Notes under the pieces: generated by a model
Told to the model about the DNA's origin: nothing
The model's input: only the letters and a program-made list of their open reading frames with translations
The model's database searches: none
Origin: Natronosalvus vescus
Lineage (GTDB): Archaea > Halobacteriota > Halobacteria > Halobacteriales > Natrialbaceae
Direction of reading: 5' to 3'
Length of the DNA stretch: 64,000 bases
NCBI RefSeq assembly: GCF_023973145.1
Contig: NZ_CP099546.1
Span: forward strand, 2,418,001 to 2,482,000
Shown here: positions 43,861 through 53,473 of the stretch, piece after piece
Numbering within the stretch: position 1 is the stretch's first letter
How the letters are laid out: each line of letters starts with the position of its first letter
Position numbers and translations under genes: made by a program

Positions 43861-45486
43861 GTGACTGACGACGCACCCCGGATCCTCGGCATCGAGGGCA
43901 CTGCCTGGGCGGCCAGTGCCGCCCTTTACGACGCCTCGAGTGACGACGTCACGATCGAAACCGATGCCTACGAACCGGACAGCGGCGGCATTCACCCGCG
44001 GGAGGCCGCCGAACACATGCACGAGGCAATCCCACGGGTCGTCGAAACGATCCTCACACACGCTGCCGACACCGCACCCGCAGACGCCGATGGGCCTGGG
44101 ATCGACGGCGTGGCGTTCTCCCGTGGCCCCGGCCTCGGCCCGTGTCTCCGGGTCGTCGCGACCGCAGCGCGGGCGCTCGCGGGGACGCTCGAGGTGCCCC
44201 TGGTCGGCGTCAACCATATGGTCGCCCACCTCGAGATCGGTCGTCACACTGCCGACTTCGACGACCCGGTCTGTCTGAACGCGAGCGGGGCCAACGCCCA
44301 CCTGCTGGCCTACCGGAACGGCCGATACCGCGTGCTCGGCGAGACGATGGACACCGGCGTCGGGAACGCCATCGACAAGTTCACTCGCCACGTCGGCTGG
44401 ACGCATCCGGGCGGACCGAAGGTCGAACGCGCGGCCGAAAACGGCGAATACCTCGACCTCCCGTACGTCGTCAAGGGGATGGACTTCTCGTTTTCGGGCA
44501 TCATGTCCGCCGCGAAGGATGCGGTCGACGACGGTCACGCCGTCGAGGACGTCTGCTTTTCGCTCCAGGAGAATATCTTCGGGATGCTCACGGAGGTGGC
44601 CGAACGGGCGCTCTCGCTCACCGGCAGCACCGAACTCGTCCTCGGGGGCGGGGTCGGACAGAACGCCCGCCTTCGAACCATGCTCGAAACGATGTGTGAG
44701 GAACGGGGGGCCACGTTTCACGCCCCCGAACCCCGATTTCTGGGGGACAACGCCGGCATGATCGCCGTGCTCGGCGCGAAGATGTACGCTGCCGGGGATA
44801 CGCTGACGCTCTCCGAGTCACACGTCAGACCGAACTTCCGCCCGGATCAGGTGCCGGTGACCTGGCGCGGCGACCGTGCGGATCGGTCACGCGGAACGGG
44901 TTGCGAGACGATTCGCGGGGCCGAGGCGGTCGTCACCCTCGAGCCCGAGGCCGGAGTCGTTCATAAGCGACGACTTCCCAAGTCCTCCCGCTACCCCGCC
45001 CTCGACGAGCGACTCCGTCGCGAGCGGACGACCCTCGAGGCCCGGCTAACGAGCCTCGCTCGGCGCGAGGGCGTTCCGACGCCGGTCATCAGAGACGTCG
45101 ATTGTGAGGGGGCCGCCATCTCGTTCGAGTACGTCGGCGAAGCGGAACTCAGGGATGCCCTCGAGCCTGCGCGCGTCGAATCGGTCGCCCGTTCGCTCGC
45201 GTCGATCCACCGGACCGGGTTCGTCCACGGCGATCCGACGACGCGGAACGTTCGCGTCTCGGCCGACCGTACCTACCTGATCGACTTCGGTCTGGGCTAT
45301 CACACCGACCACCTCGAGGACTACGCGATGGATCTGCACGTCTTCGATCAGAGCCTCCTCGGGACGGCCGACGACCCGGAACCGCTTCGCGATGCGCTTC
45401 GGGAAGGGTACCGCGACCGGGGTCGGGCGGACGTCCTCGAGCGGCTTCGTGAGATCGAATCTCGCGGGCGCTACGTGACCGGGTGA
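43861..45486 (+). CDS. Kae1-Bud32 fusion (KEOPS complex)
   Basis: The 541-residue protein joins two KEOPS subunits that make t6A at position 37 of ANN-decoding tRNAs. Residues 1-330 are Kae1: LGIEGTAWAASAAL, metal-binding HMVAHLE, SGANAHLL, and the GGGVGQNARLR ATP loop. Residues from about 360 are the Bud32 kinase: VVHKRRLPKSSRYPALD, FVHGDPTTRNVRV (catalytic Asp), YLIDFGLGY. The fusion is known in several euryarchaea including haloarchaea. The start is GTG 43861. The ribosomal genes upstream are a conserved neighbour set. Confidence 0.95.
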   Translation: MTDDAPRILGIEGTAWAASAALYDASSDDVTIETDAYEPDSGGIHPREAAEHMHEAIPRVVETILTHAADTAPADADGPGIDGVAFSRGPGLGPCLRVVATAARALAGTLEVPLVGVNHMVAHLEIGRHTADFDDPVCLNASGANAHLLAYRNGRYRVLGETMDTGVGNAIDKFTRHVGWTHPGGPKVERAAENGEYLDLPYVVKGMDFSFSGIMSAAKDAVDDGHAVEDVCFSLQENIFGMLTEVAERALSLTGSTELVLGGGVGQNARLRTMLETMCEERGATFHAPEPRFLGDNAGMIAVLGAKMYAAGDTLTLSESHVRPNFRPDQVPVTWRGDRADRSRGTGCETIRGAEAVVTLEPEAGVVHKRRLPKSSRYPALDERLRRERTTLEARLTSLARREGVPTPVIRDVDCEGAAISFEYVGEAELRDALEPARVESVARSLASIHRTGFVHGDPTTRNVRVSADRTYLIDFGLGYHTDHLEDYAMDLHVFDQSLLGTADDPEPLRDALREGYRDRGRADVLERLREIESRGRYVTG

Positions 45487-45592
45487 CACCACTCGAGAGC
45501 TGACGGACTGGTAGCGACAGGAAACCGGTTTTGTGGCCGTGATGGAGGCCCGCTTTACGAACGCTTTTCGCGTCCTGGACGGAAGGTAGGCT

Positions 45593-47569
45593 ATGGAGAC
45601 GACGACCACGTCGCCGATGGCATCCGATCGAGCAGCGACATCGGCGGTACGCCCGGTCGTTCGACGTCAAGCGATGTTCGTCGTCCTCACGTTTCTCGGA
45701 ATGTTCGGCGGACTGTTCGGGAGTTGGTTCGGGGCACCGGAGTCGGTCGTCTGGGGCAGTTACGCCGTCGCGTACGTCTTCGGTGGCTGGTACGGCCTCA
45801 AAGAGAGCATCAAGGCGGTTCAGGTACCGGAGGTGGAGATCGACCTGCTGATGATCATCGCGGCGCTCGGTGCCCTGTACATCGGCGCTCCCTTCGAGGG
45901 CGCGATGCTGTTGTTTCTGTTCTCCCTGTCGGGCGTCCTCGAGGAGTACGCGATCGGGCGTTCTCGAACGGCTATCAGGTCACTCATCGAGATGCGTCCC
46001 GAGTCGGCTCGCGTGCTCCGTGATGGCACCGAAGAAATCGTCCCCATCGAGGACGTCGACATCGGCGACGTCTTCGTCGTTCGCCCTGGCGGTCGGATCC
46101 CGCTCGACGGCGTCGTCACGGCCGGCGAGAGTACGATCGACCAGTCGTCGCTCACGGGTGAGTCGGTTCCCGTTCCGAAAGAACCCGGCGACGACGTGTT
46201 CGGCGGGACGATCAACGAAACCGGGAGCCTCGAGGTTCGCGTGACCCGGGAAGCCCAGGAATCGGCGATCTCACGGCTCATCCACATGGTCGAGGAGGCC
46301 CAGAGCAAGCGGGCACCGACGCAACAACTCATCGATCGCTTCGAACAGCCGTACGTGCTGGGCGTCTTCGCCATGACGCTGATCGCGATCGCCCTCCCGA
46401 TCGCGCTCTTGAATCACTCGTTCGATCCGACGGTTTACCGCGCGATGACGCTCATGGTTGCCGCATCGCCCTGTGCAGTCATCATCTCGACCCCGGCGGC
46501 AGTGCTCTCGGCGATTTCCGCCGGCGGACGGCAGGGCGTACTGTTCAAAGGTGGCGAGCACATCGAGACGGCGGGGAGCGTCGACGCCATCGCGTTCGAC
46601 AAGACTGGCACGTTGACAGAGGGGAACACCCGATTGACCGATGTGTCCGCCCACGAGGGGGCGACCGTCGACGGGACGGCGATGAACGAGGAGCAGCTGT
46701 TGACTCTCGCCGCCGCGGTGCAGGCCCGATCGGAGCATCACCTAGCCGAGGCTACCGTCGAGGCCGCCGAATCCCGTTCGCTCGAGCTTCCTGACGCGAC
46801 CGGCTTCGAGGCGGTCGTCGGCAAGGGGGTTCATGCGACCGTCCAGAACCGGACGATCCACATCGGCAACGCGCGGTACGTCGAGACAGTACTAACTAGC
46901 CGATCGATCGACGGGCTCGAGGTCGGACTCGATGCGGTACGAGAACTCGAAGCGAGTGGCAAGACGAGCGTCCTCGTCGTTAGCGAAACCGACGAGCAGC
47001 TACAGGTGCTCGGCTGGCTCGCGTTCACCGACACAATTCGGTCGGATGCAGCAGCGATGATCGAGCGCCTGCGCGAACGCGGTGTCGAACGAATCGTCAT
47101 GCTGACCGGGGATAACGAACGCGTCGCCCAGTACATCGCAGACGAACTCGGGATCGACGAGGTCTATGCGGGGCTCTTACCGGAGGAGAAAGTCGAGCAC
47201 GTCGAACGGCTCCAGGAGCGCTACGAAGCGGTTGCGATGGTCGGCGACGGGGTGAACGACGCGCCGGCGCTTGCCACCGCCGATATCAGTATCGGGATGG
47301 GCGGCGCTGGCACCGACGTGGCGCTCGAGACGGCTGACATCGTCCTGATGTCGGATAAACTCGATCGACTGCCGTACGCGTTCGCGCTCAGCCAGGAGAC
47401 ACGTCGAACGCTGTTTATCAACTTCGGGATCGCATTCGGTGCTATCCTGATCATGGTCGTCGCGATTTTGACGGCGGGCATTCCGTTGCCGGTCGCCGTG
47501 GTCGGTCACGAAGGGTCGACCGTGCTGGTGAGTCTGATCGGATTGCGGCTCCTCCGCTTCGATGGGTGA
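45593..47569 (+). CDS. P1B-4-type metal-transporting P-type ATPase
   Basis: The 658-residue pump has the TGES motif (SLTGESVPVPKEPGDD), the phosphorylation site DKTGTLTEG, the nucleotide hinge MLTGDN and VGDGVNDAPALA. The intramembrane metal site reads SPC (AASPCAVIIS) rather than CPC, and the last helices contain HEGST. That pair defines the P1B-4 subgroup, linked with cobalt, iron or zinc export. It has only six to seven membrane spans and no N-terminal Cys domain. Direction is probably efflux; the metal is unproved. Confidence 0.9.
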   Translation: METTTTSPMASDRAATSAVRPVVRRQAMFVVLTFLGMFGGLFGSWFGAPESVVWGSYAVAYVFGGWYGLKESIKAVQVPEVEIDLLMIIAALGALYIGAPFEGAMLLFLFSLSGVLEEYAIGRSRTAIRSLIEMRPESARVLRDGTEEIVPIEDVDIGDVFVVRPGGRIPLDGVVTAGESTIDQSSLTGESVPVPKEPGDDVFGGTINETGSLEVRVTREAQESAISRLIHMVEEAQSKRAPTQQLIDRFEQPYVLGVFAMTLIAIALPIALLNHSFDPTVYRAMTLMVAASPCAVIISTPAAVLSAISAGGRQGVLFKGGEHIETAGSVDAIAFDKTGTLTEGNTRLTDVSAHEGATVDGTAMNEEQLLTLAAAVQARSEHHLAEATVEAAESRSLELPDATGFEAVVGKGVHATVQNRTIHIGNARYVETVLTSRSIDGLEVGLDAVRELEASGKTSVLVVSETDEQLQVLGWLAFTDTIRSDAAAMIERLRERGVERIVMLTGDNERVAQYIADELGIDEVYAGLLPEEKVEHVERLQERYEAVAMVGDGVNDAPALATADISIGMGGAGTDVALETADIVLMSDKLDRLPYAFALSQETRRTLFINFGIAFGAILIMVVAILTAGIPLPVAVVGHEGSTVLVSLIGLRLLRFDG

Positions 47570-47665
47570 TAGCTGTGGTTCGATGGATGGCGCCACGTTC
47601 CAGTCGGTCGTGTCGTGTGCAGCGAACGGATAAAAATAGGTCGCAGTCGTTCGATAACGAGCAGA

Positions 47666-48961
47666 TCAGATGACGTACTCGTCCGCGAGCTGCTGGGGCG
47701 TGATGACCTCGATGTCACCCGCTTGCTCGAGGTCGTGGATGTGTTCGAGGGTGGCCTCGAGGGCGTCGAGGTCGTTCTCGAGTCGGACGAACGCGATCGA
47801 GGCGATCCCGCCGAGTTCCACCGTCATGTCGAGCGTGTGATGAGCCTGTTCGGCGTCGGGGTGAACCAGGCGCGAGCAGAGGGCCGAGTTCATGATGGCA
47901 CCGTGGGTGGGGTACCCGCCGGAGAAGCCGAGTACGTGGTTGTCAGTGACTGCTTCGATCGCGGCGTCGTCGTACCTGTCGCCCGGGTAGGCAAAGAACT
48001 GAGCGCCGTCGCCGTAGCCGTTGTCCTCGAGCCACGCGCGGGCGGTTTCGACCTCGCTCTCGGCGCTTCGGTCGCTTCCGAGGTTCTGCATATTCCCGCC
48101 GTGAGCGCCGTAGCTCCCGATCGTCCAGCCTGCCTCGGAGAGTTCCTCGACCTGGTCGTGTGTAAGGCGGTCTCCATCGTGGCCTTCCTCGGCGCGAAGC
48201 CGGTTCGTCGGAACGAACGCCGTCGCCGGGATGTCGTACTCCTCGACGAGCGGGAGGGCGTTGGTGTAGTGAGACTGGTAGGCTCCGTCGAACTGTAGCA
48301 GTACTTTGGCGTCGGGCCGGGAGACGAAGTGAAGGTCGTCGATCCACGCCTGAGTGGTAGCCTCACCGGACCAGATGGTGATGTCGATCTCAGTGACCTC
48401 GCTCAAATCCGGACTCCCCTGGAGGTACTCGACGCCGAAGTTGACGTGGCGGATGGACATACCGTTCGTCCGCTGACGGAAGACCGCCTTGTCACGCGAT
48501 TCATCGAAGAGCTGGATAGCAACGTTGACAGTGTGGTGGGAGGCGACCGCCAGGCCAGGCCTTAGTTCGCTGCAGTCGATCGGTTCCTCGAGTTCGCGGG
48601 ACATCCTGACCTGGGACTCTGCCTCGCTTGCCTCGAGCAAGACTGACTGGCTGCCCGTGACCGAGTAGTCCCCGTACGCGCTGGCAGATCCAGAGATCAC
48701 GCGCCAGTTGTTGAGGTTTTCGAAGTCGTCGAACGTCTCGGCCTCTGGCGGTGATTCGGCGTCACCTTCGCCGTTACCGTCGCCCTCGCCGTTGCCATCG
48801 CCGTTTCCGTTACCGTCGCCGTTACCTGTGCCGTTGCCGTCGCCGTTTCCGGACGAGTCCGTCGTATTGTTGTCGGTTCGTGGTTCGTCGGTTTCGCCGA
48901 AGCCCATGCAACCGCTGATAGTCAGTGCGCCTGCCGTTACGAGATAGGTACGTCGCTTCAT
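47666..48961 (-). CDS. Polysaccharide deacetylase-like lipoprotein
   Basis: The 431-residue protein begins MKRRTYLVTAGALTISGC, a twin-arginine signal with lipobox. A Gly-Asn-Asp-Gly spacer follows (about residues 30-65) that tethers it to the outer face. A jelly-roll-like region (80-200) precedes a NodB-type barrel from about residue 215 (VLLQFDGAYQSHYTNALPLV; YDIPATAFVPTN). The usual DD and HxxxH metal ligands appear changed (FDGAY; YGAHGGNM), so activity or metal use may differ from classic deacetylases. Start at 48961 by the signal peptide. Confidence 0.83.
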   Translation of the reverse strand: MKRRTYLVTAGALTISGCMGFGETDEPRTDNNTTDSSGNGDGNGTGNGDGNGNGDGNGEGDGNGEGDAESPPEAETFDDFENLNNWRVISGSASAYGDYSVTGSQSVLLEASEAESQVRMSRELEEPIDCSELRPGLAVASHHTVNVAIQLFDESRDKAVFRQRTNGMSIRHVNFGVEYLQGSPDLSEVTEIDITIWSGEATTQAWIDDLHFVSRPDAKVLLQFDGAYQSHYTNALPLVEEYDIPATAFVPTNRLRAEEGHDGDRLTHDQVEELSEAGWTIGSYGAHGGNMQNLGSDRSAESEVETARAWLEDNGYGDGAQFFAYPGDRYDDAAIEAVTDNHVLGFSGGYPTHGAIMNSALCSRLVHPDAEQAHHTLDMTVELGGIASIAFVRLENDLDALEATLEHIHDLEQAGDIEVITPQQLADEYVI

Positions 48962-49132
48962 TGCGCCGACGAGGTGTACCACGGGAGAGGGGGATTGTTA
49001 TGAACCCGTTTGCTCGATCGTAGGGTCGAAGTTGCATCGTTCGCGATCCGAGAGTGTCAATACGAAAACGTCTACGCAGCGTCCCCAAACCCCTCTCAGA
49101 GCGTGGTAGGTGGTGCATACTCCGGGTGAGCG

Positions 49133-49768
49133 TTACTCAGTGCGCTTGGTTTTCTCGAGCACCCGCACGTTCTCGATCGCCGTCGACGGATACTGCCCGT
49201 CGTCGTCCTTCTCGACTGCCTTCACCATGTCCCAGACGACGTTTAGGCCCGTCGTGACGCCCTCGAGCGCCTCCATCTCGCAGCCGGTTTTCCCGGTGGT
49301 CTCGACGGCGACCTCGAGGGTGAGCGTGCCGGTGGTGTCGTCTTCCGCGTCGCTATCAACAGCGTCGGTGTCGTCGTGTCCATCGTCGTCGAACCGAAAC
49401 GCGAACGCGGTGTCGACGTTCGTGATCGGAATCTGGTGACACATCGGGATCGTCTCCCAGGTGTGTTTGACCGCCTGGATCGCGCCGACGCGCGCGGTTG
49501 CGAGGACGTCACCCTTCTCGACTGAATCGGCGCGAATCGCCTCGAGCGTCGAGCGCTGCAGTCGAATCTCCCCAGTTGCTACGGCTCGCCGTCGCGTGTC
49601 CGGTTTCGAGCCGACGTCGACCATCTGCACGTCGCCGTCGGCGGTCGTGTGGGTGAGTTCATCAGTCGTCGTCACGTTGACGTCGGTCTCGTCTCCCTCG
49701 TTGCGCTCGCCTGTTCCGCCTGTCTCGTCGCCGTCGTCTTCCATCTCGGTCACCTCCTCGTCACTCAT
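49133..49768 (-). CDS. moaC: Cyclic pyranopterin monophosphate synthase MoaC
   Basis: The 211-residue protein catalyses the second step of molybdopterin synthesis. Family motifs are KPDTRRRAVATGEI, HTWETIPMCHQIPI (catalytic His) and GKTGCEMEALEGVTTGLN. Compared with bacterial MoaC it has a 45-residue acidic N-terminal tail and an Asp-rich insert after FRFDDD. Its ATG at 49768 overlaps the stop of the upstream Nnr gene. The frame extends upstream only as antisense shadow. Confidence 0.93.
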   Translation of the reverse strand: MSDEEVTEMEDDGDETGGTGERNEGDETDVNVTTTDELTHTTADGDVQMVDVGSKPDTRRRAVATGEIRLQRSTLEAIRADSVEKGDVLATARVGAIQAVKHTWETIPMCHQIPITNVDTAFAFRFDDDGHDDTDAVDSDAEDDTTGTLTLEVAVETTGKTGCEMEALEGVTTGLNVVWDMVKAVEKDDDGQYPSTAIENVRVLEKTKRTE

Positions 49769-51188
49769 CCGGCTCACCCCATATCGCCTCCGGAATCTCC
49801 TCGAGCATCTCGGACGCGTACAGCCCCTCGTACTGTCGGTCGGTGACGCGTTCGCCGGCGAGTCCGTTGACGTACGACGCCGCCGCCGCGGCCTCGAACG
49901 GCTCGCTGTGCTCGAGCAAGCCCGCCGTAATCCCGGCCAGCAGGTCACCGGTGCCGCCGACGGCCATCGCCGACGTCCCAGTGCGACTGATGCGCGTCCG
50001 CTCGCCGTCGGAGATCACGTCCGTGGCTCCCTTCGCGAGGACGACGTGACCGAGGTCGGACGCGAACGCCTCGATTTCGTCCTCGACCGCCCGGAGCTCG
50101 TCGGCCTCTGGGCCCCCCATCCGCGCGAGTTCGCGCCGGTTCGGCGTGCAGACGAGGGTCGCTTCCGTCTCGAGATCCGACACGACCTCGAGGGCGTCGG
50201 CGTCGACCACCGCCTGGCCGGTGTAGCTCTCGAGGAATCGCTCGGCGGCCTCGAGGGTCTCCTCGGCCGTCCCCAGACCGGGGCCGAGGACGACGACGTC
50301 GTCGTAGCGCTCGGCTGTTTCGACCAGATCGTCGACCTGATCGGGCGTCAGTACGTCGCCATCGTACGGCTGGACGATCAGATCCGGCGCGTACGACTGA
50401 ATCTCGCCGGCGACGGCGTCGGGCGCGGCGACGAACGAGAGTTTCGCGCCGGCGCGCAAGGCTGCCTGAGCAGCCAGCGCCGGTGCGCCCGTGTAGGGGC
50501 CGCCGCCGATTACGAACGCCCGCCCCGTCCGCTCAGCCGGTCTGGCGAGGCGAACGTCACCAGGGCCAACGACGTGCTCCGCGGCCGACGGGATACCGAT
50601 GTCGGCGACCGTCACCGACGCCTCGAGATCCGCGAGCCCCGTTTTCTCGTCGTGGAAGGTGACGACGTGGTCAGCGTCGACGCCGTTGACCGCGTGGTCG
50701 CCACCGTCGGCGTCGAACCCCGAGGGAACGTCGACGCTCACGACGGTTGCCGAGGACTCGTTGATCTGTCGGGCGGCCGTCGCCGCCGGTTCGCGTAACT
50801 CGCCGCTGATCCCGGTGCCGAGCATTGCGTCGACGATAACGTCGCATTCGGGGAGCTCGATATTACGAGAGTCGGTGACCGTTCGACGATCGTACTCGCC
50901 GTGCTCGAGGGCCTCCCAGTTCGCCCGCGCGATATCGGTGCCGATGGCGTCCGCGCGGCCGAGCAGGAGCGTCGTCACGTCGTAGGCCTCGAGAAAGCGG
51001 ATGGCGACGAACGCGTCGCCGCCGTTGTTTCCCCGGCCAGCGACGACGACGACGCGGTCTCCGGGGTCGGCGACGGTCTCGACGGCTCGACCGACGGCGT
51101 TTCCGCTGGACTCCATGAGCTGTCTCCGGGGAACGCCGAGTGCCGCGGCGTTCTCGTCGACGGCGGCCATCCGTTCGCCAGTGATCAT
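49761..51188 (-). CDS. nnr: Bifunctional NAD(P)H-hydrate repair enzyme Nnr
   Basis: The 475-residue protein fuses two repair activities for damaged NAD(P)H. Residues 1-210 are the hydrate epimerase (YjeF_N: VVVVAGRGNNGGDAFVAIRFL, CDVIVDAMLGTGISG). Residues 225-475 are the ADP/ATP-dependent dehydratase (carbohydrate-kinase-like: VVVLGPGLGTAEET, VLAKGATDVI, GTSAMAVGGTGDLLAGI). The ATG at 51188 begins MITGERMAAVDENAAALG, the family start. moaC follows with overlap. Confidence 0.93.
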   Translation of the reverse strand: MITGERMAAVDENAAALGVPRRQLMESSGNAVGRAVETVADPGDRVVVVAGRGNNGGDAFVAIRFLEAYDVTTLLLGRADAIGTDIARANWEALEHGEYDRRTVTDSRNIELPECDVIVDAMLGTGISGELREPAATAARQINESSATVVSVDVPSGFDADGGDHAVNGVDADHVVTFHDEKTGLADLEASVTVADIGIPSAAEHVVGPGDVRLARPAERTGRAFVIGGGPYTGAPALAAQAALRAGAKLSFVAAPDAVAGEIQSYAPDLIVQPYDGDVLTPDQVDDLVETAERYDDVVVLGPGLGTAEETLEAAERFLESYTGQAVVDADALEVVSDLETEATLVCTPNRRELARMGGPEADELRAVEDEIEAFASDLGHVVLAKGATDVISDGERTRISRTGTSAMAVGGTGDLLAGITAGLLEHSEPFEAAAAASYVNGLAGERVTDRQYEGLYASEMLEEIPEAIWGEPDE

Positions 51189-51349
51189 AGTCTGGCACAA
51201 ACTTCGTCGGGGATCCCGTTGAAGATTGCGGGGCGGTGGCTTTTGTGCGGTCGTGGCTGATCGGCCACTCGCGGGCACTCCAGTTCCCTCGGGTCGACGG
51301 TGCGGGCACAACGAGACACGTTTACAGTTACTCGAACCCTGATCCTGCT

Positions 51350-51841
51350 GTGAACGTCTTCTGGCTCGATGAGGATCCACGCTGCGCCGCCCGCTATCAC
51401 TGTGACGAGCACGTCAACAAGCTACTGCTCGAGGCGGCCCAGGTGCTGTGTACGGCCGCCCGGTCGAACGGATACGACGCCGACTTCCTCTACGCGTCGA
51501 CGCACGCCGCACACCCGGTCACGACGTGGGCCGCCGAGTCGGAAGCGAACTGGAAACGCCTCCGCGAGCACGCGAAGGCGCTGAACGCGGAGTTCGTCGA
51601 ACGCTACGGGAAGAACGACGATCACGCGAGTTGGATGGTCATCGAACGGATTGAACCCGAAAAGATCGACTTCTCGTCGACCGAGCCAACGCCACGCCCG
51701 CAGGCGATGCCCGAGGAGTACCGGCAGCCTGGCGACCCGGTCGCCGCCTACCGCGCCTACTACGCCGCCGAAAAAGCACCGTGGGCGACCTGGGCACATA
51801 CCGAGAAGCCGCCGTGGCTCGAGGCGGCTGCCGAGGGCTAA
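51350..51841 (+). CDS. Conserved hypothetical protein also found in phages
   Basis: The 163-residue protein starts at GTG 51350 with VNVFWLDEDPRCAARYHCDEHVNKLLLEAAQVLC. This pattern is shared with an uncharacterised family that also occurs in phage genomes. The conserved CDEHV and downstream Trp-rich end suggest an enzyme with Cys/His residues, but no activity is known. The frame extends to 51236 without good composition. Unknown role. Confidence 0.7.
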   Translation: MNVFWLDEDPRCAARYHCDEHVNKLLLEAAQVLCTAARSNGYDADFLYASTHAAHPVTTWAAESEANWKRLREHAKALNAEFVERYGKNDDHASWMVIERIEPEKIDFSSTEPTPRPQAMPEEYRQPGDPVAAYRAYYAAEKAPWATWAHTEKPPWLEAAAEG

Positions 51842-51853
51842 TCGAGCCCCGGT

Positions 51854-52156
51854 TTAATACCGGATCTCGAACCCCGACAGACCTCGCGGCTTGTCGTACT
51901 CGACGTCGACGCCCGTCACGGTAGCCGCGGGACTCCCCTCGTGACACCACTCGACCATCGATTCGACGGCATCCTGCTCGCCCTCGAACACCGCTTCGAC
52001 GCGACCGTCCTCGAGATTTTTCACCCAGCCGTCGACGCCAGACTCCTGGGCGGTCTCTCGTGTCGTCGCACGGTAGAACACACCCTGTACGGTGCCGGAG
52101 ACGAACACGTGTGCTCGCGTTCGATCGGTCGAATTCGAACTCGCGTTCGCTGTCAT
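51854..52156 (-). CDS. acyP: Acylphosphatase
   Basis: The 100-residue protein hydrolyses acyl phosphates such as acetyl phosphate. It has the family pattern HVFVSGTVQGVFYRATT, with the phosphate-binding Arg, and VDGWVKNLEDGRVEAVFEGE, with the catalytic Asn. The fold's final strand GFEIRY is present. The small N-terminal Ser/Thr-rich tail is extra. Confidence 0.93.
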   Translation of the reverse strand: MTANASSNSTDRTRAHVFVSGTVQGVFYRATTRETAQESGVDGWVKNLEDGRVEAVFEGEQDAVESMVEWCHEGSPAATVTGVDVEYDKPRGLSGFEIRY

Positions 52157-52264
52157 GGTGGATCGATCGCCGGCGAGTCAAAAAAGGCTGGTGCTGGGTA
52201 CCGTGACCGGACGATCGGAGGCACATTTCCACACGGTGACTCCGGATGATCGGCACGAATGGCA

Positions 52265-53227
52265 CTATCGCGTCGGGACTCCCTCGTCTGGTCTGGGATC
52301 CGGCCCGCGTTCGGCCTGTCCTCGCTCGGTGGTTGGGACGGCCGAGACGCGGCGGAATACGGCCTCGGGATCCCGATTCCAGTGCCAGTGCCAGCGCGTC
52401 TTGAGCACACACCAGAGCTTTCGAGCCGCCGAGAGCGACGGCTCGGATGCGAGGACGTTGTACCCCTGCTGGCGGATGACCGTGTGGTGTTCGGCGTAGA
52501 GGACGGCCGCGAGCAACACCGGCAGCTGACAGTCCTCGGGGAGGTAACGGATGCCGGCCACTCCCTCCCGATACAGCGACTCCGTCCGACGGAGTTCCTC
52601 GGCCATCACCGTCGCCACCGACTCGGTCATCTCCAGATTTTCGATCTGGGACTCGGTGACGTCGTGTTTCTCGAGCGTCTCGAGCGGCAGGTAGATCCGG
52701 TCACGCTCGAGGACGTCCTCGCGGACGTCCCGCAGGAAGTTCGTCATCTGGAACGCTTCGCCGAGTTTGATGGCGTGGGGAAGCGCTGCCTCGGGGTCGT
52801 CCGGCTCCATGATGGCCGTCATCATCACGCCGACGGCAGCAGCCGACCCGCGCATGTAGGTCTCGAGCTCGGCGTAGGTGTCGTACCGATCGGTCTCGAT
52901 GTCGGCTTTCATCGCGTCGAGGAACTCGTCGACCTCCCGATCGGTGATGTCGTAGCGTTCACGGAGATCCTGAAACGCGATGAGCACCGGGTCGTCGGCG
53001 GGTCGTTCGCCGAGAGCCTGTACTCGAAGGCTCTCGAGCCGATCGGCCTGTTCGTCGGGCGGGACTCCAGCAGCGTCGTCCACGACCTCGTCGGCGATTC
53101 GAAAGAAGCCATAGAGGACGTGGGTAGGGTCGCGAACGCGCTTCGGGAGGAATCGCGTCGCTATGTAGAACGTCTTCCCGGTTCGTCGCTGAATTGCCTT
53201 GCCCGCTTGTACGTGTTTTTTTTGCAT
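52265..53227 (-). CDS. crtB: Phytoene synthase (squalene/phytoene synthase family)
   Basis: The 320-residue enzyme condenses two geranylgeranyl diphosphates to phytoene, first step to C40/C50 carotenoids (bacterioruberin). The first Asp-rich motif is in FFRIADEVVDDAAG. The second is in LGEAFQMTNFLRDVREDVLERDRIYLP. AAAVGVMMTAIM lies between. ATG 53227 gives the typical start with a conserved RFLP segment. No other carotenoid gene is in the window. Confidence 0.92.
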   Translation of the reverse strand: MQKKHVQAGKAIQRRTGKTFYIATRFLPKRVRDPTHVLYGFFRIADEVVDDAAGVPPDEQADRLESLRVQALGERPADDPVLIAFQDLRERYDITDREVDEFLDAMKADIETDRYDTYAELETYMRGSAAAVGVMMTAIMEPDDPEAALPHAIKLGEAFQMTNFLRDVREDVLERDRIYLPLETLEKHDVTESQIENLEMTESVATVMAEELRRTESLYREGVAGIRYLPEDCQLPVLLAAVLYAEHHTVIRQQGYNVLASEPSLSAARKLWCVLKTRWHWHWNRDPEAVFRRVSAVPTTERGQAERGPDPRPDEGVPTR

Positions 53228-53473
53228 GGTCTCGTTGTTCTCGCCAACCTGCCCGACAGCAATTTGATAGGATACCTTCGACAGACACGCATAAAAAGGA
53301 CACCCCTCACCAGGATGGCTTGCAGTGGTAACGCATTCAGACTCCGCTCGAGTTGGATCGTGAATTCTCGTTTTACTCCGTTACGTCGGGCGTCTAAGGC
53401 TGGCGTTTCCGTCGGTATCTCGGGCGGCCAGCAGAACGAAAATATTTATTCAAAGACAGGTAACGAAGCGAAC

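Noticed and set aside
43105-44721. 538-codon minus-strand frame over S24e, S27ae and Kae1
   Set aside because: It covers three certain genes on the other strand and has no recognisable domain.
52259-53473. Upstream part of the plus-strand frame that contains the lipoprotein
   Set aside because: It is antisense to crtB; the lipoprotein signal peptide fixes the start at 53474.
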